64,000 nucleotides of DNA from Isoetes taiwanensis (taxonomy: Eukaryota > Streptophyta > Lycopodiopsida > Isoetales > Isoetaceae). Shown here piece by piece: positions 1 to 11,740 of this stretch. The position numbers and the translations under genes were made by a program. The notes under the pieces were generated by a model. The model did no database searches and was not told the DNA's origin. It was given only the letters and a program-made list of their open reading frames with translations. Each line of letters begins with the position of its first letter. The stretch's first letter is position 1. Location of the stretch: assembly GCA_021234155.1 (NCBI GenBank), contig JAJEKV010000025.1, positions 9,061,642 to 9,125,641 on the forward strand, written 5' to 3'.

Positions 1-590
1 CTAAGGGCTACGTTGCAGAGCGATAAGCATTTGATGTTTATCGCAAGGGAGTTTTATGAATGGCATAATTGTAGATGAACGTGGCTTATTTGAATAGGAA
101 CTAGAGGTACTTGTGAGGTAAGGCCTGCCGCTGGTATGGGACGGTGGCGGGTGGAATCAACAGTCTAGTAGCCCGAGTTCTTATGATGCTTGCAGTTTCT
201 CCCTCACTTTGGATCCAGTAGCGCAGGGGTTCTAGACGACGTACTATTTAGATATGGTGGGGTGTGTCTGCTTGGCAGATGCAATGGTGCATGTGGTGGA
301 TTCCATATGTGTACTTGCATCTGCCAATCATTGTTTCGTGTTGACACTACTGGATAACTCTTATGCATGTTACTAACACGTGGAAGCCTATGCAGGCTGT
401 TTAATAGCTGACCAGCGTACGTGTATATATAGTTATCTGCGTTGTCGTCCTGTTATTTGTATACATGGCTTTCATGTATATGGCCTCGTGGGAGGCAGTA
501 CTTGTTCTATATATTCTGATGGTTTGATGTGAATACAAATCGAAATTTTTTGTACTAAAATTTTAGTTCGTAACATAAAACGAGATGAGA
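1..590. repeat. Left copy of a diverged ~0.5 kb direct repeat (candidate old LTR)
   Basis: This segment is collinear with 4900-5445 in the same orientation. Shared blocks include GTATGGGACRGTGG, the stretch around TCTAGACRAYGTACT, GATTCCATATGTGTR, TTAATAGCTGAC and the end block ACTAAAATTTTRGTTCRTAACATA. Substitutions and indels are frequent, so the pair is old. Length and spacing (about 4.9 kb) would suit an LTR retrotransposon, but I see no clear primer site, polypurine tract, target duplication or surviving gag-pol. The true start may lie outside the window. A non-LTR segmental duplication is possible. Confidence 0.5.
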
Positions 591-1170
591 AGATGCTCTT
601 AAGGATGGACACCAATTGGCTAAGGGCAATGACAAAAAGAAGAAGAGTGAAACCCTTAGCTGCACTTGGTAAACTCAATGGCAAAGACCCCAGATGCACA
701 ACCCGTTACTAGGATTGAGCCATCTGCCGTCATTAACCCTACTCAATCCCTGGTTATGAAGTCCCCTGATCTCTCTGAGAAGGCACCTACAAAGAAATTA
801 TCCACTTTCAAGATTAAACTACGAGTGCTCAATATTGATGACTGCGGCCAGCCATCCAGTTCCCAAACGCCTCCTTAAGCGAAACGAGAGGTGCCCACAG
901 GTCCCAGTATACAATCTGGGTCGTAAGATCGATGAATTCGATGACTGTGGTAATCCAGGGTGCACCTCATTCAGAATATGTAGCACACACGCACACAGAG
1001 GGAGGGAGGGAGGGAGGGAGGGGTGTTGTCCACATTATTAAAAAATTCGTTTGAGAGATACTTTTGATCTCCATGTTCTCTTTCATGAGAGAGAAAAATC
1101 ATCTCTGGGTAGAGATGTATCTTGACATCTATCATGAGAGATAGTTATAGTAGATAATATTAACAAATTT
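591..1170. other. Interval without a recognisable gene; GGGA-rich microsatellite
   Basis: Only short open frames are present (for example 666-878 on the plus strand) and none shows a motif I recognise. A (GGGA)n run lies at about 1000-1022 and a second at about 3936-3951, just beyond the other side of LINE-A. They might mark an insertion flank or simply a pre-existing simple repeat. The rest is AT-rich with no coding signal. Confidence 0.4.
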
Positions 1171-1246
1171 GAGAATAGAATAGAATAGTTTTTTTATCGT
1201 CCACTGAGACCAATCGGCCTATGGGACCCAGAAGGAGCGCAGCAAA

Positions 1247-1317
1247 CTTATTACTGTCCGGGTTAAAAAACCCCCGCCCCGAAGGGTTTTCGAGGGAAAA
1301 ACCGTGGCAGTAATAAG
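1247..1317 (-). ncRNA. Conserved stem-loop in the 3' UTR of LINE-A
   Basis: A perfect 10-bp inverted repeat (CTTATTACTG / CAGTAATAAG) encloses G- and T-rich sequence containing a second small hairpin around TCGAAAACC. Equivalent stem-loops occur in LINE-B (25944-26014) and LINE-C (31021-31087) with paired base changes. It sits just upstream of the ATTCT tail, where LINE RNA is bound by its own reverse transcriptase in families that use a 3' stem-loop. Function is inferred; the pairing is seen directly. Confidence 0.6.
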
Positions 1318-1830
1318 AATGCTGTCAAACTGTACAAGTATACATCATCATGAAATAAATGTGTATGTACATGTCAAGTGCGTGCCCGAGGACATAGCTG
1401 ATCTCGCATGTCCATGACCTCCTGAATGTATGATCCTAGCATCCGTACGGATGCCGTGCTCAATGTCACATGTAGCGGCTGGCCAGGGCAACCAACTCGG
1501 CATAAGCGGCGTCGGTTTGATCATATCTCAAGCAACTTTGAAGGGTATGAGATTCATCCTCAATGACTCCCATTTGGCGGCATTGATGAGAGCTTTTCCC
1601 CGGGCGTGGCTCACCAATCCATCCACTGTCTCAATTCGAAGATGATGTGCCCTCAATGCGAATGGAGGCAATGAGTCTGCGTCTTTTCATGGGCAAGTGG
1701 GTGCAGGGTAGCATTGTGGGCCTCGTTCCAATGTGGGATTTATGTGGCGCGGGTAGTGTCTTTGTCTTGACTGTTCACCGGCGGCATCCCAAAGCTTGCG
1801 ATGAAGCAAGCGTCAAGATATTACCTCAAG

Positions 1831-3737
1831 CTATGGCGATCGCCTCTGTTTGCACATGTATGCACCTCGTGCTCTGCACATTCCATCTAGCCATCCATTG
1901 AGCTCTCTTTTCCCTCCAAAGAGGCCTTGAGGTTGTGGCCCCATTGCCATGATATAAGCTAGTTTTGGAAGACGAGCATCGTCCATGTTGACCACCTTCC
2001 GAAAATAGACAATGTGGCGATCAAGGGCAGCCCTCAAGAGGCAAGAATCTGTTTCTACGCATAGAATTTGATATGGACCGTGGACTTCACCCCTAGTGCT
2101 CGTACCAAGAAGGCTTTTTGCTCCCAAGTCATTCCAAGTAGCGAGGGACTACTCTTGGGCCCCATACTTCAACCCTGTATAAAAAGGACAGGCTCCACTA
2201 AGACTTTGAACAGGTGTGACTGATGGGTCCAATCATACAACTCCGCTCTATGACTATTGTTTTGCATTGCATATAGTGCTTTCCGGCCCGTAGTAACTTC
2301 GTGGCCAGTCGTATGGATGTGTCCCAAAGTGCATAGTAGGCGGAAACTCCACTCCCAAATATTTGTATGTGGATGCTACTTCCACATTCTCGCCCTCGAT
2401 AACGGAAGGAGGGGATCCTACCGTCGTGAAGATGATATGAAAACCACCTTAGTCTTGGCCAAGTTGACGCGCGCATATCGATTAAACTTGACAAAATGTG
2501 TCCGGGGCATCGAGATGTCGTTGCATGTCCGCTGGTGTGTAAGCTAGAGGGTCCACATCATCGGCATATATTAACCGCTTGATGATCGGTAGAGAAGGTG
2601 AGCCCCATAAGCCCCCATTATCGCTAAAGCCGGCTCTCAAATTGATCAATGTAAAGCCCAAACAATGTTGGGGAGAGAGGGCATCCCCTGGCGAACCCCG
2701 ATACTACTATCAAATGGTTGGCTTGTCGGGCCGCAACCTAATCTCGAGCATCTTTCATAAAGCTTTGCATTAATCGCATTCTCGCAAATCTAGGAACCCC
2801 GGTATGCCGCAATCTTGCCCATAGTTTTTCCCGAGGCACGTTGTCAAATGCCTTTGCAAAATCCACGAAAGCAACAATATAGATCCCGACGGTTCTGGCG
2901 CCTTCAACCGAGAGCTCGCAATGTGAAGATGTGGTCAATGGTTGAGTGTCGAGTCACGAATCCCGCCTGGTGAGGGCGCGTATCTCTTTTGCCTCGCCCG
3001 GCCCGTCAACTGGCTGCTTTCGAGAATCCCGGCAAGCAATTTTGCAAACACCGAACCGACCATGATTGTTCGGTAATGGGTCGGGCGGTCTTGGGTCACC
3101 TGCCTTATAGATGGGAACAACTCGCTATTGGTCCACTTTGCATCGGGAAGCCTTCTGTAATGCCTTGTTGAACAAAGGCGGTCAAGATCGTATTATGGGC
3201 GGCCTACGCCCGCTTAAGCAATTACGCCGCATGCCATCCGGTCCCGGGATTTCCCATTGGCAAGGCCGTAAGCCTTGTTCCACGCCCAATGCTGTGATTT
3301 CCAAAGACGGGCCTTCTTGCGGGGGTAATGCCGCATGTGCACCCGAGGGTCGTATAGTTGTTGCAAAGTATTGCCTCCACCGCCGGGGAGTGATGTTCCC
3401 TGTGGGGGCATCGCGGCTTTCTAAGAACCCTTCGCCCGAAGGTCCCGGGTGACGCTCCGGGGAGATAAAACATTTCCCTTTGATGTGCCGCAATGTGTAC
3501 CCGCTTTCTTAGCTTTAAGGAAGACGCTGTTGTCGACCGCATGTGGGCGTGGCGTGGTCTCGTGACTTGGCGAACCCGGCGTTTGTGTTCCTTGCACTCG
3601 TGATCAAACCATTGATTACGGGGAAGGTTGTGTTCCTGGAGGTCCGTCGTGGGCGGCTTATCCCAAAGCATCTTTTCCGCGGTCCTAAGCACATCGGTCC
3701 CGGTAGAGTTCATTTGCTCTAGTGTAGGATATTGCAA
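1831..3737 (-). pseudogene. LINE-A reverse transcriptase ORF, degenerate
   Basis: The frame fragments in order are 3737-3222 (Trp/His/Arg-rich linker), 3120-2935 with PTHYRTIMVGSVFAKLLAGIL (the block that normally precedes the polymerase fingers), 2938-2738 with FVDFAKAFDNVPREKLW (RT motif A, catalytic Asp of VDF.KAFD), and 2127-1831 with NMDDARLPKLAY, matching MDDVRYLFL in LINE-B. Motif C (YADD-like) is not in an open frame. At least four frame changes are needed to join the pieces. The original product would be an endonuclease/RT polyprotein for target-primed reverse transcription. Confidence 0.75.
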
Positions 3738-3954
3738 AATTTCGCCAGGTCATCTATAAGCATCCGGGCATAAGCCCCGCGTGATTTCATAATCCAATCG
3801 CAGCTGTGAGAAGGTGGGAAAAGGGCATGTCTCTCGGTTTCTCTTATAGAAAAATCTTCTTTTCATATAAAAATTATCCCTCGGCTCTATCTGGTGAGAG
3901 ATAAATTAATTTTGGCATGTGGAACAGCTTAGAGAGGAGGGAGGGAGGGAGGGA

Positions 3955-4890
3955 GAGAGAGATGTTAAATAGCACCCAAAATTTTCGTTTAAGTCAGGAT
4001 TTGAACCCACTTGCGCACCATAGAAGAACAAGAACTACCCTAGCATTGTTCCAAAAGGGGGATAATTTAAATTGTTTAAATTTTATCGTTAAACATTTAA
4101 AGAAAATGAGTATTCGGCTAGCCCATTAATGAATTTGGCTCACTTATTTTGGAATCGCCCCTCTTTGGTGGGACTATGTAGCATGTAGTTGTTATGGTTA
4201 TTAAGGCAAAGTGGTCTATATAGATCAGTGCCAAATAAATATACCCTATCAAACAACTATAAATCATTAAAGTGCTTCACATGTGGTCATGTGCCAATAC
4301 AAGACTTATTTATGCTTTTAGATGATTGTCCTCTTCTTCGTCTTTTTCGTCGTTTCTTTTTACTGGCGTAAGAGATACTCATGTGGTTTATGCCAACATA
4401 GGACTTGCTTATGTCTTAAGTGTGCATGGTGAAAGTCTTACAATAAAATGAGCCCACCACCCCCTTTTTTTCAGGACAACAATTTATTATCTCAAATAAG
4501 CCATGCACAGCAAATAATCAAACTCTTTATGCCACCTTGAGTTATTTAATAGCCTCGTCACAATCAACATGTTTTGCTACATCGAGATGATCATCCATAG
4601 ATATCAAATCATCATGCCATTGAATAGTACGAGGCAGGATAGCCTCGTGGAATGACAAAATAGACTTCTTCCTTGCTGCCTTCTTCCAATTGACATACAA
4701 GCCATGACTCTTTAGAGCACTGAAGATTAGAACCGCCAGCCATAACAAAGAAGCAAACCCAGAAGGAACGCATCTAAAGGGCACATTCCCATTAGAATCA
4801 CCACCCCTAAGACACATGCATTTTCACAATTTTGCATAAATATAGGGGTATTTTTATAATTTTCCTTCTGATACATGTATGGTATTGGTA
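3955..4890. other. Interval with no assignable gene; one weak tRNA-like B box
   Basis: On the minus strand near 4000-4012 the sequence GGTTCAAATCC matches an RNA polymerase III B box except for one base, with an A-box-like GCTAGGGTAGTT about 30 bases upstream. This could be a worn SINE head but may be chance. The open frame 4542-4817 (minus) has no motif I know. Nothing else stands out. Confidence 0.25.
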
Positions 4891-4899
4891 CGAAACAAT

Positions 4900-5445
4900 A
4901 TCATAATCAACAGTCTTTACGATACTAAGATGAGTGCATTGGGTGCTCATTGTAGGGATTTTATGCCAATACTAGTAGATGAGCGGGTTGACTTATCTTA
5001 AAGAATCCTCTGGAGAGTGGGGTTGCATTTACCAATAGTATGGGACAGTGGTAAATGTTAACCAACTATCCAGATGCTTCGAGGGTTCTAGGTGCTTGTA
5101 GTTTTTCCTTACGCTGGATCCATAGGTGCGGGGATTCTAGACAATGTACTGTCTAGATATGGTGGGAAGCATCTGCTTTAGTGCGTGCAATGGATTCCAT
5201 ATGTGTGTTCTTGCTGTGAGTCAGTCATTGCTTAATGATTACTCTACTATATAATACTTGTGCATGTTACTAACATGTGGAGTCATGGGCAGGCTATTTA
5301 ATAGCTGACATATTGTTATCTGTATACATTGTTTTGATGTATATAGCCTTGTGGAGGGCAGTAAATTGTTATGTGTATTCCGATGGTGTAATGCGAATAT
5401 GAATCAGAAATCTTGGTACTAAAATTTTGGTTCATAACATAGACA
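4900..5445. repeat. Right copy of the diverged ~0.5 kb direct repeat (candidate old LTR)
   Basis: Partner of 1-590, same orientation, ending in the shared block ACTAAAATTTTGGTTCATAACATA. The two copies bracket LINE-A. Divergence is well above that of the two LTR pairs further along the window, so if these are LTRs the element is much older. Boundaries are approximate to about 20 bases. Confidence 0.5.
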
Positions 5446-6514
5446 TGTACAGAATGTCACATCTCCATATTTATAGTTTCATCTAAACTTGTCCAAACAT
5501 AAAACAATATCAATGAATTCTTTTTTAAATGCAAGGTCAAAAGCCACAAAACCGCCCAACTAAACGTAAAGACGAGATAGGTTCAGTTTCACCCCGGGAG
5601 CCAATCGCATCTTGCCACATGGCGTACTTCCAATTCCAAGAATGTAACATGCATTTTTCTTTTCCGCCATTACTTTTTTACGTTCCATTCTTGCATTTTG
5701 CAGCTAACGTTTTCCAAGCAGTTTATCCTACATTCCGCCCTCTTTAACTGACATTCAGCAAATTTCACTGACATTCTGGATGTGGAATTGAGCCTACCTT
5801 GTCTCCATGTTGTAATAATCGCAGATTACTGCCCATTCCTAGGAGGTGCCTCTGCGCTCCACACATCGATAGGGATTCCTCCCCGGGAATGCGCAGTAAA
5901 CTGCGATTCTTAAATACAACAACCCTGCGTGCACTAGCATCTTGTTTGTCTTTGCAATTCTCGAGTTGTAGCTAGAGTTGCGAGTATAAGCTTAGGCGAG
6001 ATCCCACTAATTGCACGTCATAAGCACCAAAACTAATGAAAAAATCCGAAACTCCTTGGGGATCTTGCCCGAACCTAGTCAATAGTGTCCGAGAAAAACA
6101 AATTGACGTGTCAATATCTGATTGGGCATGACGCAGAAAACACATAAGTTGTCTTTACGTCCGTATCATGCCTTGCTTATCCAATCAAGAAACAAGGTCA
6201 GCTATGGCTGCTCTGTTCCTCCCCGCCTTCCCGGAAATCATCTTTGGCACTTCTTCTATAGACGCGCATATCAGATCGGCTTTATTCTACGCTAACTCCG
6301 TCGATCCGACGCGTTCCCTTTTTCATTAGAAGTTTCATTTCATTCACGCCAGTTTCTGCCGTTAGTTCACAATAAATCCATCGAAAAACAGAGCAGCTCT
6401 ATCAAAAGGGTTTCGGCTTATCGACAGCATCACTACACTTTGAAATCGGGATTTTCCATTATATCTCAATCTAGCTTAATACTCTGAGTTTGAATCAAAA
6501 ACTTTTCCACGGAA
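5446..6514. other. Upstream region of the 6.5 kb gene; no other gene seen
   Basis: This stretch holds no open frame with a recognisable motif. It is the presumed promoter and 5' leader of the plus-strand gene that starts at 6515. I could not pick out a convincing TATA box or other element with confidence. Confidence 0.3.
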
Positions 6515-7481
6515 ATGGCAGAATCTTTGCAAATCTCCGCCGCATTAGGCTATCGGACAACTGCTTTAGGAAGATCTAATCTTGGATTGGAAGCAAGAGC
6601 TCTAAGACTAAGTTTACCACAGAATCGGCCTTATCAGAATATTTCTACAAGCTTGTCTTCTGTTACTAGATATAACGACTTCAGATTGGCGGCATTGGTG
6701 GTCTATGAGCTTAGATCCAGGTGCAACTCTTATTCATAGTCTAAAACATGATATATTTCAGGCCTTTGAAGAAATATTCCTTGATTAAAAAGTTATGGTG
6801 ATATTCAGGGCAAAACAGGGCAAACAGAGTAGTAAACAAAGAATTGTAGCAGCTGGAACAGAGTCAATGGCAGAAGCAATACAGAATATGTAAGGACAAC
6901 AGTTTTTTACCAGTTTAAACGTTTTGATCGCTTCAATGCATTCTTTACCAAACAAAATTTTAAACGTGCAGAGCTCAAGCGGTATTCAAATGTTTAGCAA
7001 AAACTCCCCTCAGAATATTCCTGCTAGGGCTTGATAGTAAGCATTCTTCATAATACAGTGGTTGTGTCTTTTCTAACTAATCTGATTTCGAACTTGTAAT
7101 TAATTTGCACAGAGGTAGTGGATAAAGCTGAAGAGAAAATTGAACTTGGAATAGGGATTGTGAAGATGGTAGATACCGTTGTGGAGACAGTGGAAGACAT
7201 TGTTGTGAAGGTAAGAACTCTTCATTACTTGTTATCTCCGTATAAAGTAAATGTACTCCTTAAAATACTAGGTATTGATTACAACTATTGCATTCATTTT
7301 GCATTAGGTTGAAGAAATAGTGGAAGAGGTTCATGAAGATTTAGATGAGGCTCTTGGTGTCACACATGACCATGACCATGGTAAACATGACAACGGTAAA
7401 GCTCATGCTTCAACTAGCACTAAAGAATCAACTAGCACTCAAGAAACTAAAGAATCTAGCACTCAAGAAGCTGCACCCTGA
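6515..7481 (+). CDS. Small multi-exon gene; probable plastid-targeted acidic/His-rich protein of unknown function
   Basis: Exon 1 starts at ATG 6515. Its product is Ser/Leu/Arg-rich and almost free of acidic residues for about 70 residues, typical of a plastid transit peptide, and it likely ends near 6692 at a GT. A second exon at about 6809-6890 contains QRIVAAGTESMAEAIQNM after an AG and before GTAAGG. Exon 3 (7115-7210) encodes VVDKAEEKIELGIGIVKMVD and more in a Val/Glu heptad-like pattern, ending at GTAAG. Exon 4 (7308-7481) follows TTGCATTAG and continues VEEIVEEVHEDLDEAL, then HDHDHGKHDNGKAH, then Ser/Thr repeats (STSTKESTSTQETKESSTQ) and a TGA stop. The phase between exons 2 and 3 does not close simply, so a small exon or a base error is hidden at 6890-7115. 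The acidic helix resembles uncharacterised plant plastid proteins. The family is not identified; the His-rich run might bind metal. Confidence 0.65.
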
Positions 7482-7593
7482 CTTGTTTAACAAACAAACG
7501 ATGGCTTACTTGATTATACTAGATCTAACAGACTGTTCCATCTAGATCTAACGGACTGTTCCATCTTCAGAGACAATGGAAATCGATTAGATC

Positions 7594-7775
7594 CAATTCA
7601 ATTCATTACACGAGAGATAAAGATATTTGTCACAAAAACACCTTGCTTCACATGTTCTTATTCTTTCATTAGTATTGTCCAACAATTCAATTCAATTCAT
7701 TACACTAGGATAAAGATTATTTATCACAAAACACCTTGCTTCACATGTTCTTATTCTTTCATTAGTATTGTCCAA
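7594..7775. repeat. Tandem duplication, ~90 bp unit, two copies
   Basis: Units at 7594-7682 and 7683-7775 share CAATTCATTACAC, AAAACACCTTGCTTCACATG and CTTTCATTAGTATTGTCCAA with a few indels. It lies just after the stop of the 6.5 kb gene, so it may be in its 3' UTR. Confidence 0.85.
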
Positions 7776-7852
7776 ATACATTTATATAATACAAAAAGGT
7801 TATCGCGACGTACAAGCTTGGCGCGAACATTTCTTTTTAGTGACTTTCAAAC

Positions 7853-7990
7853 CACGTGCCTGTGCCTATGTTCTTGTTTAGGAATTTTAACTATTTTGAT
7901 ATTTTTATGTGTACACATTGTCTTCACGTGCCTATGTTCTTGTTTTGGAATTTTAACTATTTGATAGTTTTATGTGTACATATTGTCTTC
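7853..7990. repeat. Tandem duplication, ~67 bp unit, two copies
   Basis: Units at 7853-7924 and 7925-7990 both read CACGTGCCT..ATGTTCTTGTTT.GGAATTTTAACTATTTTGAT, then TTTATGTGTACA.ATTGTCTTC. This is an ordinary local duplication in non-coding DNA. Confidence 0.8.
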
Positions 7991-9090
7991 GAGAAAAAAA
8001 TAAGGTGCATTTGTTGCTTTGAAGTTTTAGCACTGGGAAATTAGAACTTTCACAAGATAACATTCTAATGAAAGACTAAATAGTATATTACAACTTGAAA
8101 CATTAAGCCAATAGAATCTAATAAAAGGAATGTAACTAACATGTCAAAGTTCCCTTCTATGGTTTTAGCATATCACTCATGTAAAGAGTCTTCTAAATTG
8201 CACTGTGCCAATAAGATCAAAGGTTGGATGAAGCATAGAGTGTTGAAATCTCACAACGAGACACAATACTAAATGGAAACCCTATTGTGCCTGAATAAAG
8301 TAATCAACTTAACAAATTCTATTAATTGCAACTGTTACGGATACATTTGAGCTCAGTACGACATTTTCTTTCTCAGGAATATTCTTACCATACAAATGGA
8401 AGGTCCATTTTCAATAGTCCAATGAGTTTTCAAGTAGCTTGAACTCTAACCATGTCAGGCATGTAAATATCGTTGGTAAACAGATGCAACTTATCTTTAT
8501 TCTCGCTCGGCATTTGCAAGAGCAATTCTTGCCAATACACATGTAGTCACAAGAAGAGCATCGACATAGCATCTTATCCATAATGTAAAGACATGTGCGA
8601 TCATCATCCATTCCCAAGGCACTCGAACCAACAAGACATTGGGCACTTTTTGCGTCCAAAGTTTAAAAAAAATAATCATTTGAACTTAATTTTATTTTTA
8701 ATATCCACTAACTAGGGGCTGTTTACTTACTCCACACTTGACAATTTATTCAGGTCATGAGATTTGGTTTTTTTGGCATTATACGTGCCTTTTTTAACCA
8801 GCTTGTGGGGTTGATCCACAGGCAATACCCCATCCTAAGCCTTTCTAATGAGGACTAGTCTCTTAACCTCAAACCAAGAGGGTCTAGAATGATATGCAAC
8901 CTACCAGTCTCCTAAACTTTATAGGTTGCTATAAAGTTCTAGGGATTGGCAGGTTGCATCTGAGTCTAGGCTCAAAGACCATTCATCAAGTACATTTAAT
9001 TTAGCAGCATTGATTAACGACGACAACAATAGCTTAGTAATGGATTTTCCTTACTTCAGGTAGTTGTTTCTGCTCTTGTTGTTTCTGTTT
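7991..9090. other. Interval with no recognisable gene
   Basis: AT-rich sequence with only short open frames on both strands and no domain motifs. It ends where LINE-D sequence begins abruptly at about 9094. Confidence 0.4.
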
Positions 9091-9093
9091 TGA

Positions 9094-9278
9094 CACAGTA
9101 CCGAGGGAAAAGCTCATACAGAGACTAATAGACATGCAGGCACCAGAAGACATGGTAGGAGCAATTGCAAGTCTATATCACAGGGTCTATGCAAAAATGG
9201 AACAGGAGGGACAGGGGTTCCCTCTATCCCCGACATTGTTCGGCATATACATAGATGCAATATGTAGCAAAATAACAG
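9094..9278 (+). pseudogene. LINE-D, first piece: reverse transcriptase middle region
   Basis: The open frame encodes VPREKLIQRLIDMQAPEDMV, then a block with QGFPLSPTLFGIYIDAI. QG.PLSP..F..Y...I is RT motif B of LINEs, and VPREKL follows motif A (AFD.VPREKL in LINE-A). The frame is interrupted at 9278 by the 2.94 kb insertion and resumes at 12228 in the same phase. There is no upstream endonuclease, so LINE-D is probably 5'-truncated at about 9094. Confidence 0.85.
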
Positions 9279-10967
9279 GGGGTTACTTTTGTATTTTTGT
9301 AAGTTTTTTCCTATGGTTTTGCTAAGATTTGGTCGCCGTATTTTGAAGACGTACTAATGCGTACTTCTAGAGTGCGCATACGCTCACATTAATTTTTATG
9401 ACATTTTTTAATGGTTACACCTATGATTTTAGAGGATATCTCCAATCGAAGCATGCAAGGCTCGATGAAGGATACTTTAGGGTTAATCGAAGAAGGATAC
9501 TTCAGGGTAGGGTTAATCGAAGAGTAGTAAAGGAATGAAAAATGCAGCGCTGCACTTCAGACGAGTTCTTTGGCATTAGGCCTCCGCTTTTACCTTTGCA
9601 TCTTCTATTAACATCTATGCAGCAGCGTCCAAGTCTGACTAAATGCAACAATGTTTTGTTGGTTTGAATACTGGATGCACATTGGATTCTTTGGCCTTGC
9701 ATGTGGCAAACACATTCAAGCTCTCATGTTACAAAGTGGATTTGCTATTCTAGAACCATCTGATACCAGTCTTTGCTCAAAATGATTGCTTGAAACAGGT
9801 CGAGCGTGGAACAGAATCCTGCACCAACATGGGCTGCACCAACATGGACACAGTCCCTGAGCTTTGAGGTGTACACATCGACAGGTACATCTTTGTTGCT
9901 ATTTGAAGGCATGCTCAACTTCTGAATTTGCCTTTTATGCAAGGATGAATCGTGAGCAAGTTATGTAAGTGGCTTAGAGTTTAATTTGTAGGCAGAAGCT
10001 ATCAGGTCTTGAGGATTGCCCTTAGTTTTTCACTAGAACAGGGATTGGAGCAGAGTCATTTTTCAAGATCTCTTATTGGGCTTCAAAATGACGAATCCCA
10101 GAGTTTGTTTCTCTGCCTACTCAGGAATAAGCATCTCTGGATCATCAAGAATAAGAACTTCTGAACCATCTGAATCATCAAGCGAGATAGGCCCAAGCAA
10201 CGCTTCTAGTCAATAGATAAATAATTAGAGGGGAACATTTCTATAGAATGAGAAGCCCACGAACTTGTGCTTAAAACGAGTTTAGGTCACCCCGTCACCT
10301 ATATTTGTTTGAGGATAACATATAATAATCCTCTTGAAGCATAGGACATAAATGGAGATGAGGGACATTTAGTGCTTAAGTTCGGATATGGGCGACCAGC
10401 TTGGGATAATATCGATGCTACTTCGATCCTACCTTCTGTTTAAACTTGATATTTACTTCTTCATTTTACATTGTCTTCTCTTGATGATTATCCCAACTTG
10501 TCTCTAGTTCTATTGGGTATCTGCAAGAAAACATTGTGCATTGACGTTTTGCATTCTAATAAATATTTTCACCGACTTGCGGGGGGCCAAGTCTTGGTTC
10601 TGCTGGATGGCGGGTGCTTTGGCATTAGGTAAATGATCGGTGGTCTCCATAGAATACTCGTTCACACGTGATTTGGACTAAAATTAAATCATATGTACAA
10701 GGGAATTCAGCTGCAGAATGTTCAAGCCAGCTGTTTAGAGTGCAATTCAGTTATATATACCGAGATGGAGTTTTTTAATGGCCAAATAACAATCTCTCCA
10801 AGCAGTTTCAAAATTTGACTAATTTACTTTGGAAGATTTATGTCAAAACATTTTAGCAAAATTCACTCAACAGATCCATATGTGGCAGGTCAGTGATATT
10901 TCGAAGATAGAGATATTTAACTTGGCAGATATTGGAGTTATATAGTATTTCGTATCTCCTATTTCAG

Positions 10968-11103
10968 TGGACTCGCTGCGGCGTACCGACTTAAGAACAA
11001 AGGAGTCGAAGTAACTATTTTTGAAAATCAAAGTACTGTTGGAGGAAAAATACAAAGTCTCTTGCAGAATGGCCTGGTTTGGGAAAAAGGAGCGAATACT
11101 ATG
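10968..11103 (+). pseudogene. Captured exon of protoporphyrinogen oxidase (FAD-binding region)
   Basis: After a CCTATTTCAG acceptor the frame reads GLAAAYRLKNKGVEVTIFE, then VGGKIQS, NGLVWEKGANTM, and ends at ATG|GTAAGC, a good donor. This is the Rossmann FAD-binding segment of protoporphyrinogen IX oxidase (HemG/HemY flavoprotein type), the last common enzyme of haem and chlorophyll synthesis: the GL.AAY.L helix after the glycine loop, the acidic residue binding the FAD ribose, and the G..W..GANT motif. The exon is 136 nt with a split first codon. The preceding exon with the GxGxxG loop and the C-terminal exons are not seen nearby, so this is a single exon inside the 2.94 kb insertion, not a functional gene. 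Confidence 0.8.
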
Positions 11104-11740
11104 GTAAGCATGAAGGCAATATGAAATGGTTAAAAGAATTTGCTCATGGGATATAATGAGTAAATTGATAAAGAAGGATGTTTGCTGAATGGTTGAAATG
11201 TCAAAGTAGCCATCTTTCTTGAGTAATTGTTAAATGAAGCTCAGTCATGGATACTTAAATTTCCTAGTATATTTTTACCTTTAAGCAGTGTTTCACCTTT
11301 GTTTCAGATTTAATAAATGCATCAGTTTTCTAAGGTTTATAATGTCTGTTGTGGCAACACGTTAAAAATATGAATGATGCGCCATGCTCTATTCATGCAG
11401 TTACATCAAGATAATCATCAAAAGATCTTGCTCACAAGCATTTTAGTTTTACAGGAATGCCACCATTCTCCATGTTAAAGGGTTGTGATATGATCTTAGT
11501 GTTTTAAGGCACAAGTAAATTTATTTAAATGAGCTTTTATATGCCAAAATTTCTGAAATATATGGGCGGCTCTTCGTATGCAATGCAGGGAATTGACATT
11601 ACTAAATGTACTCATAGTTATTTGCAATGGAAATAATTTGTTTGTCTTGATATTATTGTGCTTTTTAGTAATTAATATTTAGGCCCAAAAAGTTTACCTA
11701 TGTTTGCTTTAGTTAGGGCCCGAAGGGCCCAAAATTTTTT

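Larger units (their letters stand above)
1172..3810 (-). mobile_element. LINE-A: broken non-LTR retrotransposon with an ATTCT tail
   Basis: Read on the minus strand, the order is the linker between endonuclease and reverse transcriptase, then reverse transcriptase, then a C-terminal region, then a 3' UTR ending in an (ATTCT)n tail (AGAAT repeats at 1172-1188 on the plus strand). The 3' UTR block GGGTCCCATAGG...ATTGGTCTC.GTGGACG is shared with LINE-B at about 26030-26065, which defines a family. The 5' end is not sharp and the endonuclease is not recognisable, so a 5' truncation near 3810 is likely. The coding frame is broken many times. Confidence 0.8.
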
